This document shows, one piece after another, positions 43,121 to 50,499 of a DNA stretch of 64,000 nt. How positions within the stretch are numbered: the stretch's first letter is position 1; every line of letters starts with the position of its first letter. This stretch comes from Cylicocyclus nassatus. Its lineage: Eukaryota > Nematoda > Chromadorea > Rhabditida > Strongylidae. A program made the position numbers and the translations under genes. The notes below the pieces were generated by a model. That model was not told where the DNA came from. It searched no databases and was given only the letters and a program-made list of their open reading frames with translations. Location: NCBI GenBank assembly GCA_958299035.1, contig CATQJL010000179.1:62001-126000 (forward strand), given 5' to 3'.

Positions 43121-44140
43121 GCCTTGACACTCATTCGTAGGCCTTGACACTCATTCGTAGGCCTTGACACTCATTCGTAGGCCTTGACACTCGCTCTAGG
43201 CCTTGACACTCACTCGTAGGCCTTGACACTCGCTCGTAGGCCTTGACACTCGCTCGTAGGCCTTGACACTCGCCCGTAGGCCTTGACACTCGCTCGTAGG
43301 CCTTGACACTCACTCGTAGGCCTTGACACTCGCTCGTAGGCCTTGACACTCACTCGTAGGCCTTGACACTCATTCGTAGGCCTTGACACTCATTCGTAGG
43401 CCTTGACACTCATTCGTAGGCCTTGACACTCATTCGTAGGCCTTGACACTCATTCGTAGGCCTTGACACTCATTCGTAGGCCTTGACACTCATTCGTAGG
43501 CCTTGACACTCATTCGTAGGCCTTGACACTCGCTCTAGGCCTTGACACTCACTCGTAGGCCTTGACACTCGCTCGTAGGCCTTGACACTCGCTCGTAGGC
43601 CTTGACACTCGCTCGTAGGCCTTGACACTCGCCCGTAGGCCTTGACACTCGCTCGTAGGCCTTGACACTCACTCGTAGGCCTTGACACTCACTCGTGGGC
43701 CTTGACACTCGCTCGTAGGCCTTGACACTCACTCGTAGGCCTTGACACTCGCTCGTAGGCCTTGACACTCACTCGTAGGCCTTGACACTCATTCGTAGGC
43801 CTTGACACTCATTCGTAGGCCTTGACACTCATTCGTAGGCCTTGACACTCATTCGTAGGCCTTGACACTCATTCGTAGGCCTTGACACTCATTCGTAGGC
43901 CTTGACACTCATTCGTAGGCCTTGACACTCGCTCTAGGCCTTGACACTCACTCGTAGGCCTTGACACTCGCTCGTAGGCCTTGACACTCGCTCGTAGGCC
44001 TTGACACTCGCCCGTAGGCCTTGACACTCGCTCGTAGGCCTTGACTCTCACTCGTAGGCCTTGACACTCACTCGTGGGCCTTGACACTCGCTCGTAGGCC
44101 TTGACACTCGCTCGTAGGCCTTGACACTCATTCGTAGGCC
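38470..44140 (+). repeat. Family C satellite (19-bp ctctagg units, ATT runs)
   Basis: No gtattcc or gtaggac unit occurs here. The block is marked by units that lost a G (gctctagg at about 38,473, 39,872, 40,191, 40,953, 42,352, 42,671, 43,193, 43,532 and 43,931), usually preceded by runs of seven or eight ATT units. The run plus slipped unit plus ACT/GCT/GCC tail forms a local module of about 320-400 bp near the end (43,193, 43,532, 43,931). This block leads into the degenerate edge domain. Confidence 0.8.
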
Positions 44141-44849
44141 TTGACACACACTCGTAATCCTTGACACGCATTCGTAGGCCTTGACACGCACTCGTAGGCC
44201 TTGACACGCACTCGTAGGCCTTGACACGCACTCGTAGGCCTTGACACGCACTCGTGGGCCTTGACACTCATTCATATACCTTGACACGTACTCGTAGGCC
44301 TTGACACGCACTCGTGGGCCTTGACACTCATTCATATACCTTGACACGCACTCGTAGGCCTTGACGCGCATTCGTAGGCCTTGACACGCACTCGTAGGCC
44401 TTGACACGCACTCGTAGGCCTTGACACGCACTCGTAGGCCTTGACACGCACTCCTAGGCCTTGACACGCACTCGTAGGCCTTGACACGCACCCGTGGGCC
44501 TTAACACTTCTTCGTAGGCCTTGACACGCACTCGTAGGCCTTGACACGCACTCGTAGGCCTTGACACGCACTCGTAGGCCTTGACACGCACTCGTAGGCC
44601 TTGACACGCACTCGTAGGCCTTGACACGCACTCGTAGGCCTTGACACGCACTCGTAGGCCTTGACACGCCTTGACACGCATTCGTAGGCCTTGACACGCA
44701 CTCGTAGGCCTTGACACGCACTCGTGGGCCTTGACACTCATTCATATACCTTGACACGCATTCGTAGACCTTGACGCGCATTCGTAGGCCTTGACACGCA
44801 CTCGTAGGCCTTGACACGCACTCGTAGGCCTTGATTCACACTCGTAATC
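44141..44849 (+). repeat. Domain D: degenerate edge of left array (CGC units)
   Basis: Beyond about 44,160 most units read cgtaggccttgacacgcact: the CTC of the standard unit has become CGC. Other variants cluster here: gtgggcc, gtaatcc, cgtagacc, gacgcgc, and catatacc at three sites (about 44,272, 44,332, 44,742). A 10-bp half unit (cgccttgaca) lies near 44,669. The last recognisable unit ends near 44,849 (ttgattcacactcgtaatc). The CGC change replaces a TGA in the minus reading by TGC, so minus-strand frames stay open longer, up to about 160 codons. I read this as a diverged array edge where homogenisation is weak, not as a gene. Confidence 0.85.
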
Positions 44850-44852
44850 AAG

Positions 44853-45568
44853 AACTGCCCCAATCACACAAGAATCTGTTTCCCTGCGCGATCGAGTTGC
44901 CCTACGTGCCGCTTACAGACCGATAGTAATTATTCAAAAAGGAAATTTTGCCCTATATGCCGCTTGAAGACCGTTCAAAAATTATAAGAGCTGCCCCAAA
45001 CGTACAAAAATCTATTTCCCTGCCCGATCGAGTTGCCCTACGTGCCGCTTACAGACGATAGTAACTATTCAAAAAAGAAATTTATGCCCTATGTGCCGCT
45101 TGAAGACCGTTTGAAAATTGTAAGAACTGCCCCAAAGTACACAAATTTATTTCCCTGCCCGATCGAGTTGCCCTACGTGCCGCTTACAGACCGATAGTAA
45201 GTATTCAAAAAGGAAATTTTGCCCTATATGCCGCTTGATGACCGTTTAAAAATTGTAAGAGCTGCCCCAAACACGCAAGAATCTGTTTCCCTGCGCGATC
45301 GAGTTGCCCTACGTGCCGCTTACAGACCGATAGTAACTATTCAAAAAAGAAATTTATGCCCTATGTGCCGCTTGAAGACCGTTTGAAAATTGTAAGAACT
45401 GCCCCAAACACACAAAAATCTGTTTCTCTGCCCGATCGAGTTGCCCTACGTGCCGCTTACAGACCGATAGTAACTATTCAAAAAAGAAATCTATGCCCTA
45501 TGTGCCGCTTGAAGACCGTTCAAAAATTATAAGAACTGCCCCAAACGTACAAAAATCTATTTCCCTGC
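44853..45568 (+). repeat. About 136-bp tandem repeat, 5.2 copies
   Basis: This second tandem repeat is unrelated to the 20-bp satellite. Units begin with ctgcccca at 44,855, 44,991, 45,127, 45,262, 45,399 and 45,536, giving lengths of 136, 136, 135, 137 and 137 bp; the last copy stops after about 33 bp. Each unit contains two related halves, tgccctacgtgccgctt followed by acagacc, and tgccctatgtgccgctt followed by gaagacc, starting 51 bp apart in copy 1. Copies 1 and 3 share a ggaaattttgccctatat form; copies 2, 4 and 5 share gaaatttatgccctatgt or close to it. The partial sixth copy matches the start of copy 2, suggesting a four-copy higher-order period. Units are A/T-rich with GC islands. I see no open frame or RNA signature, and the family is not recognised. 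Confidence 0.93.
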
Positions 45569-45569
45569 G

Positions 45570-45640
45570 AACGAACAATAAAGGCTTGCCAGAAATAGGT
45601 TTTTCTAAGAAACGAATAATAAAGTTTTGTCAGAAATAGG
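45570..45640 (+). repeat. Short direct repeat, 41-bp spacing
   Basis: An imperfect 30-bp segment (aacgaacaataaag... then gccagaaatagg, 45,570-45,599) is repeated at 45,611-45,640 (aacgaataataaag... then gtcagaaatagg). It directly follows the truncated end of the 136-bp repeat. Both copies end in cag plus aaatagg, which resembles a eukaryotic 3' splice site, but the pyrimidine tracts are short. Confidence 0.7.
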
Positions 45641-45920
45641 TTATCAATCAAGAAAAGTCAGCAGAGTGGCTCAAAGCCGACAGAAAGGGAGCCTCAACCA
45701 GCGATCTGCCTTGAACCATCAACAAGTTACTGCTAATCAAAAAGGCGACAATATAGCACAAAAACAAGCACGAAGAAAAGTTAGACAAATACATATCAGG
45801 CTCCCGCACGATCTTGCAGAAAAATGGGATTCCGCTTACCATTGTTTTCATGTAATAGGAATTTTCGAACTAGATGCATCCGAGTTCTTATCAAAAGAAT
45901 CTCTTGTTTCTAATGTGTGA
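45627..45920 (+). CDS. Doubtful open frame, basic then acidic, no ATG
   Basis: The frame is open from 45,609 (after TAA at 45,606) to a TGA at 45,918 and contains no ATG; the nominal start is a TTG, which is not credible in a eukaryote. Read from that TTG, the 97 residues are K/R/Q-rich to about residue 60. A stretch resembling an amphipathic helix (RLPHDLAEKWDSA, about 58-70) and an acidic tail (FELDASEFLSKES) follow. If coding at all, it would be an internal or terminal exon: ttttgtcag at 45,625-45,633 could be an acceptor and catgtaata near 45,850 a donor. I do not recognise the family. The opposite strand also has a 67-codon hydrophobic frame with ATG over the same bases, so openness here is weak evidence. 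Confidence 0.15.
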   Translation: MSEIGYQSRKVSRVAQSRQKGSLNQRSALNHQQVTANQKGDNIAQKQARRKVRQIHIRLPHDLAEKWDSAYHCFHVIGIFELDASEFLSKESLVSNV

Positions 45921-46315
45921 TGTGCATGCGTTTCCATCCAACGGCGCCCTATCGAGCTGTGCAGTTGGTTTCAAAACTCTGTAAATGTCAATCCTTTGAT
46001 GCAGTAGCTTAAATAGCGTCGACACTGGCAATGGAAACATGTGTCATGTATGTACGGTCTTCTTTCCATGTTCAAACCGGGTATGTACTTTGTTTTTTTT
46101 TGCTTGCGAGGTTTTTTCAAGTTTTCACTTGCATTTTGTGCATGCTGCATGTATTATTCACTAGATGTTGCAAACTGCCGCCTTCAGTTTCTTCACTTAA
46201 AGGGTGACTACCTCAAATGTATTTTCTCTTTTTTCTTGTATTGTTGAAGTCAGATGTGCATCCAAGTATGGTACAAGATTTTTTTCTATTTTTGATGTTT
46301 GGCTGTCTGCATGCG
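45921..46315. other. Unassigned unique sequence, T-rich patches
   Basis: I see no convincing gene, RNA or repeat. There are T runs near 46,090-46,115. A 68-codon frame on the + strand from 46,041 is hydrophobic and Cys/Phe-rich because of these T runs; I do not regard it as coding. Confidence 0.6.
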
Positions 46316-46410
46316 CTCTCCCTCCCCATCCTCCTCCCTTCCTCCCCCCCCCCCCTCCCCACCCACCTCCTTTCATACTTCCCGCGCCTTCTCTTCCTTC
46401 CCCTTCTCTT
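46316..46410 (+). repeat. C-rich polypyrimidine tract
   Basis: A low-complexity pyrimidine stretch includes an uninterrupted run of 13 C near 46,343-46,355 and many CTCC/CCTT blocks, ending in a ttctcttccttccccttctc segment. It gives spurious proline-rich frames in two registers. Such mirror-like pyrimidine tracts can form triplex structures and are prone to length errors in sequencing. Confidence 0.85.
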
Positions 46411-46948
46411 GTCTCAAAGCGCCTTATTGAGCTGTAATCCTGGGCTAGGCTGTGTCTTAAATGAAGCTTCTTAGACCTTTACTATCATTCTCTCAGCGGT
46501 AATGTGTCGCGTAATGTACTCCATCGTACGGCATTAAGCTGCCCCAAACCCCATTTTGTTTACGTTTTTTACTGCATGTACATTTTTGCGAAGTTTTTAT
46601 GACTTTAACACTTAATGACGGCACTATCCTGAAATCGAAATTACCAGTTTGATAAGATGACTAAGAAGAATCTTAAACTTGACGACAATTGAGATCTTCT
46701 GTCACACTTGAAATGACATGAAATTTAGTTCAAGAGGTACGCAAAAAAGTTGATAATTAACAGATATATTTAATGTAGCCAAACAAAAATTGGCTATATA
46801 TTCAACATTCTTCTGGACCCAAATCATGTTGCCCTTATATATGTTTGAAAGACGAATTTGGGGAAGCGCATCATCTTGCTGCTAGTGAATCGAATGAAAC
46901 CCTTACAACTTACCCCAACTTCTAAGTCGCCTCCGCGCTCGTCGCGTA
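46411..46948. other. Unassigned AT-rich unique sequence
   Basis: No gene is supported. A small hairpin, tagccaa / ttggcta with a 7-nt loop, lies at 46,776-46,796. At 46,537-46,550 the text aagctgccccaaac matches the start of the 136-bp repeat (ctgccccaaac), which may be a stray fragment or chance. Confidence 0.5.
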
Positions 46949-47114
46949 GGCTCCCGCCAGAGTGCCGAAGTTATGCCAGCGCTACGCCAGCATTTCGATC
47001 GATACACGTGTATTTCGTTGGGGACGTCAGCTAGCCCCGCCCCAACGAAATACACGTGTATCGATCGAAATGCTGGCGTAGCGCTGGCATAACTTCGGCA
47101 CTCTGGCGGGAGCC
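46949..47114. mobile_element. Foldback (MITE-like) perfect inverted repeat, 166 bp
   Basis: The left arm at 46,949-47,023 and the right arm at 47,040-47,114 are perfect reverse complements over 75 bp, separated by a 16-nt loop (47,024-47,039, acgtcagctagccccg). The arms are more GC-rich than their surroundings and contain nested palindromes (AGCGCT, TCGATCGA, TACACGTGTA). The direct repeat CGTAGG overlaps the ends at 46,945-46,950 and 47,114-47,119, so a 5-bp CGTAG target-site duplication is possible. The structure fits a short non-autonomous foldback transposon, and the transcript would form a long hairpin. There is no transposase. Perfect arms mean either a recent insertion, gene conversion between the arms, or a chimeric foldback sequencing read. 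Confidence 0.75.
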
Positions 47115-47137
47115 GTAGGTCTTAATCTTCCATATCG

Positions 47138-47410
47138 TCAGACATAGGCAAATGTATATGTTGGAAGCAGGTGTATTGGTAGTAATATCGGTAAAATCCG
47201 CCCAACCAAACTCTCGGGAGAGAACAGAACTCCGAAGGGATTACACAATGCAAAAGCTCCAAGCCCAAACAAGCTAACCCAAGCATCAACGGAAGTGATG
47301 AGATGGAACCAGACCCAAACTAACGCGTGAGGTATAAACGTTGAAAAAAGAAACCAAAGAACGGATGGCAATGATGTGTAGCAATGAAGTGGTGGAATCT
47401 GATCCAACAT
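47138..47410 (-). CDS. Possible hydrophobic membrane-protein fragment
   Basis: Ninety codons begin at a true ATG (47,408-47,410) and end at a TGA (47,138-47,140). The frame stays open further upstream to a TAG at 47,465-47,467, adding a cysteine-containing stretch (CADCGQGSAKNECF), so it could be an exon. Residues about 16-39 and 42-63 are strongly hydrophobic with Trp/Phe, and a third weaker hydrophobic stretch is at 68-82. This resembles membrane-spanning segments. Just past the stop, another frame reads MSDDMED then TAA (47,145-47,122), a plausible acidic C-terminus if a splice or frame change joined them. No known family is recognised. The reading could equally be chance in unique DNA, and the neighbouring foldback element and lack of clear splice sites weaken it. 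Confidence 0.22.
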   Translation of the reverse strand: MLDQIPPLHCYTSLPSVLWFLFSTFIPHALVWVWFHLITSVDAWVSLFGLGAFALCNPFGVLFSPESLVGRILPILLPIHLLPTYTFAYV

Positions 47411-47467
47411 TATAAAACATTCATTTTTCGCACTTCCTTGACCACAATCAGCACAGAGTAAACACTA

Positions 47468-48176
47468 GCGCTGCACGAGTCGCTTTCTAAGGTTTCTGAA
47501 AACGAAGTCTTTCCTGACTTTCGGAAATTTTACGAAGTCCCCTTTGACCTACCTGCTTAGGAGACGATGAAAACAAGAAACTAGTCTGAAAGAAAAGACA
47601 TAAGATAAGGGTGAAAATCCAAATTGGAGCTGAATACTACGCATGCGCAAGACTTTGGCATTGAAGCACGATATTCAATAAAGCGAGAAGAAATGAAGGC
47701 AAAAACAAAGGAAAGGCAGTGATATGAAAAGGTCTTCATGCAGGGATAGATTTTTGACCGGGGAATCCGTCCATGCTAAAAAAGACCGAAACTTATGTGA
47801 AGTGACGAAAATATATGCTCACACAGCGTTTCCTACACTACTTTTCCTACCATATGCCAAAAATGATCCAAAAATGTGGTATTATCAGTGATAAATGATA
47901 AAATGCTTAGATCAGTGATATGGGTAAATAAAAACTGCCCAATTTTTCGCGATAGTTTTCGATAGTGAGAACTTCGTACCAGAACCTCCTATTCGCGATT
48001 TACACTGTGATAGATGTTCACAAAAGCCTTAACATAGAAAATAACAAGGTATCACCATACGTCTACCGTGTCACTGTGAACTACTGACATATTGTATACC
48101 AGAAGATTCGTCTCATCAAGCTGAAGCCAAATCTTCCCGCAGATTACAAATAAAGTTTTGAAAGAAGTTATAGCTA
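47468..48176. other. Unassigned unique sequence
   Basis: I see no supported gene, RNA gene or long repeat. A small local duplication, gcgatagttttcgatagt, occurs near 47,950-47,967. Base composition is AT-rich, as in the rest of the island. Confidence 0.6.
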
Positions 48177-48256
48177 AATCCCGCTTATCCCGTAAATCCC
48201 GCGAATCCCGCGAATCCCGTGAAGTCGCGAATCCCGCGAATCCCGACAATCCCGCA
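48177..48256 (+). repeat. 9-bp minisatellite (AATCCCGCG), nine units
   Basis: Eighty bases consist of nine units related to aatcccgcg: eight of 9 bp and one of 8 bp (aagtcgcg). The middle units are the purest and the flanking ones carry changes (aatcccgct, tatcccgta, aatcccgtg, aatcccgac, aatcccgca). Read on the minus strand it gives an SRD/RD-rich peptide run, and on the plus strand a short isoleucine/proline/arginine run; both are by-products. Confidence 0.92.
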
Positions 48257-48777
48257 GTTTTGGACAAATTATACCGCTGCAACTGTAAGTGAGCACGCTG
48301 ACCATGAAAATATACTAGTATATAGAAGACTGGAACAGAAATATTGTGCAAACTTAGAGCAGGGTGAGTATATCATAGTGTATGACAGGGTCGAGCGGAG
48401 CAGAGTATGGCAGTCAGTTATACATAAGTGCGACAAAAGTATATTTCGAAGCGCAGTCATAAAATGCTAATATCGCTGTTTGACATAATTCTCAATTAAT
48501 TTGCAAATAAAACGCAAAAGCGAGGGGTACCCAATGTGAATCCGGCATTTTTCTAGTTGAAAGAATGCCCTAATCTCCGTACATTTAGAAACCCCTTTCG
48601 ATGAGTTATGAGATGTTGGATTATTGCCAAAGCTTGCATGCAGCTCTAAATATACATTGACAGTTAACATAGCACACAAAAATATCTCGTGAAGCGAGAA
48701 ATTACACAAGGGAACACCCATAGCGTTGTCGAACTTGGAAGACTAATGATCACAACGTGAAGCATCTCTCTAATTGA
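48257..48777. other. Unassigned unique sequence up to right array
   Basis: No confident gene is seen. A minus-strand frame of 84 codons (48,467-48,721) has an ATG but no recognisable motif, and another minus frame runs out of the satellite into this segment. Satellite sequence begins without a transition zone at 48,778. Confidence 0.55.
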
Positions 48778-48989
48778 GCCTTGACACTCATTCGTAGGCC
48801 TTGACACTCGCTCGTAGGCCTTGACACTCACTCGTAGGCCTTGACACTCGCTCGTAGGCCTTGACACTCATTCGTAGGCCTTGACACTCACTCGTAGGCC
48901 TTGACACTCATTCGTAGGCCTTGACACTCATTCGTAGGCCTTGACACTCGCTCGTAGGCCTTGACACTCGCTCGTAGGCCTTGACACTC

Positions 48990-49670
48990 GCTCGTAGGCC
49001 TTGACATTCGCTCGTAGGCCTTGACACTCGCTCGTAGGCCTTGACACTCGCTCGTAGGCCTTGACACTCGCTCGTAGGCCTTGACATTCGCTCGTAGGCC
49101 TTGACACTCGCTCGTAGGCCTTGACACTCGCTCGTAGGCCTTGACACTCATTCGTAGGCCTTGACACTCATTCGTAGGCCTTGACACTCATTCGTAAGCC
49201 TTGACACTCGCTCGTAGGCCTTGACACTCATTCGTAGGCCTTGACACTCACTCGTAGGCCTTGACACTCATTCGTAGGCCTTGACACTCGCTCGTAGGCC
49301 TTGACACTCGCTCGTAGGCCTTGACACTCGCTCGTAGGCCTTGACACTCATTCGTAGGCCTTGACACTCATTCGTAGGCCTTGACACTCGTTCGTAGGCC
49401 TTGACACTCGCTCGTAGGCCTTGACACTCGCTCGTAGGACTTGACACTCGCTCGTAGGCCTTGACACTCATTCGTAGGCCTTGACACTCGCTCGTAGGTC
49501 TTGACACTCGCTCGTAGGCCTTGACACTCGCCCGTAGGCCTTGACACTCGCTCGTAGGCCTTGACACTCACTCATAGGCCTTGACACTCGCTCGTAGGCC
49601 TTGACACTCGCCCGTAGGCCTTGACACTCGCTCGTAGGCCTTGACACTCACTCATAGGCCTTGACACTCG
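48990..49670 (+). repeat. Family A core copy beside the island
   Basis: The first 0.9 kb of the right array carries the ordered family A variants: gacattc (near 49,006 and 49,086), gtaagcc (49,193), a GTT unit (49,381), gtaggac (49,433), gtaggtc (49,493) and cataggc (49,573 and again 49,653). The second cataggc follows a short local duplication of the GCC, GCT and ACT units. The copy lacks the gatactc variant, like the copies at 17,061 and 19,521. Confidence 0.82.
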
Positions 49671-50499
49671 CTCGTAGGCCTTGACACTCATTCGTAGGCC
49701 TTGACACTCATTCGTAGGCCTTGACACTCATTCGTAGGCCTTGACACTCACTCGTAGGCCTTGACACTCGCTCGTAGGCCTTGACACTCATTCGTAGGCC
49801 TTGACACTCATTCGTAGGCCTTGACACTCGCTCGTAGGCCTTGACACTCATTCGTAGGCCTTGACACTCGCTCGTAGGCCTTGACACTCATTCGTAGGCC
49901 TTGACACTCGCTCGTAGGCCTTGACACTCGCTCGTAGGCCTTGACACTCGCTCGTAGGCCTTGACACTCGCTCGTAGGCCTTGACACTCGCTCGTAGGCC
50001 TTGACACTCGCTCGTAGGCCTTGACACTCACTCGTAGGCCTTGACACTCATTGGTAGGCCTTGACACTCATTGGTAGGCCTTGACACTCATTCGTAGGCC
50101 TTGACACTCATTCGTAGGCCTTGACACTCATTCGTAGGCCTTGACACTCGCCCGTAGGCCTTGACACTCGCTCGTAGGCCTTGACACTCGCCCGTAGGCC
50201 TTGACACTCGCTCGTAGGCCTTGACACTCGCTCGTAGGCCTTGACACTCACTCGTAGGCCTTGACACTCGCTCGTAGGCCTTGACACTCGCTCGTAGGCC
50301 TTGACACTCATTCGTAGGCCTTGACACTCATTCGTAGGCCTTGACACTCGCTCGTAGGCCTTGACACTCGCTCGTAGGCCTTGACACTCGCTCGTAGGCC
50401 TTGACACTCACTCATAGGCCTTGACACTCGCTCGTAGGCCTTGACACTCGCTCGTAGGCCTTGACACTCGCTCGTAGGCCTTGACACTCGCTCGTAGGC

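Larger units (their letters stand above)
1..44849 (+). repeat. Left 20-bp satellite array (about 2,240 units)
   Basis: The whole interval is a head-to-tail repeat of one 20-bp unit, CGTAGGCCTTGACACTCGCT, with no inverted units seen. The first 17 bases are almost invariant. Most variation sits in the last three bases: GCT, ATT and ACT dominate, with GCC, CCT, CTT and GTT rarer. Rare variants inside the 17-base part (gtattcc, gtaagcc, gtaggac, gtaggtc, cataggc, gacattc, gatactc, cgcagg, cgttgg) recur at fixed offsets and so define higher-order repeats. Each unit carries the palindrome AGGCCT. A GCT-type unit is 60% G+C, well above the neighbouring island. Register is exactly 20 bp from base 1 to about 27,638; single-base slips appear after that. 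The array continues beyond base 1. No coding or RNA function is supported; this is satellite DNA of a eukaryotic type. Confidence 0.98.

Noticed and set aside
1..44849. Dozens of minus-strand open frames with the repeated peptide ERVSRPTSECQGLRASVKAY
   Set aside because: Three 20-bp units make one 60-nt, 20-residue period. Lengths fall in steps of 20 residues, most starts are GTG directly after TGA, and both arise from the same ATT/ACT units. All three minus frames read the same peptide, shifted. This is a by-product of the satellite.
1..44849. Bacterial promoter arrays (TTGACA in every unit)
   Set aside because: TTGACA is inside the 20-bp unit but no -10 element follows, and the context is eukaryotic satellite DNA.
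45648..45851. 67-codon hydrophobic minus frame
   Set aside because: It lies opposite the basic + strand frame, lacks homology clues, and cannot be distinguished from its complement's shadow.
46041..46247. 68-codon + strand frame
   Set aside because: It is Phe/Cys-rich from T runs, short, and has no motif or context.
46204..46474. Two proline-rich open frames on the + strand
   Set aside because: They come from the C-rich pyrimidine tract read in two registers, with no conserved motif.
48052..48470. Overlapping frames on both strands around the 9-bp minisatellite
   Set aside because: Their apparent repeats (RDSRDSRD; RIPRIP) are the minisatellite in translation, and the frames overlap on both strands.
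48467..48721. 84-codon minus-strand frame
   Set aside because: It has an ATG but no recognisable domain or splice signal, and its length is compatible with chance in AT-rich unique DNA.
44843..48777. Target-site duplication flanking the whole island
   Set aside because: ctcgtaatcaag on the left and ctctaattgag on the right are only loosely similar, too weak to support insertion of the island as one element.
48664..48867. Minus frame crossing from satellite into unique DNA
   Set aside because: Its first half is satellite by-product and it runs into noncoding sequence.
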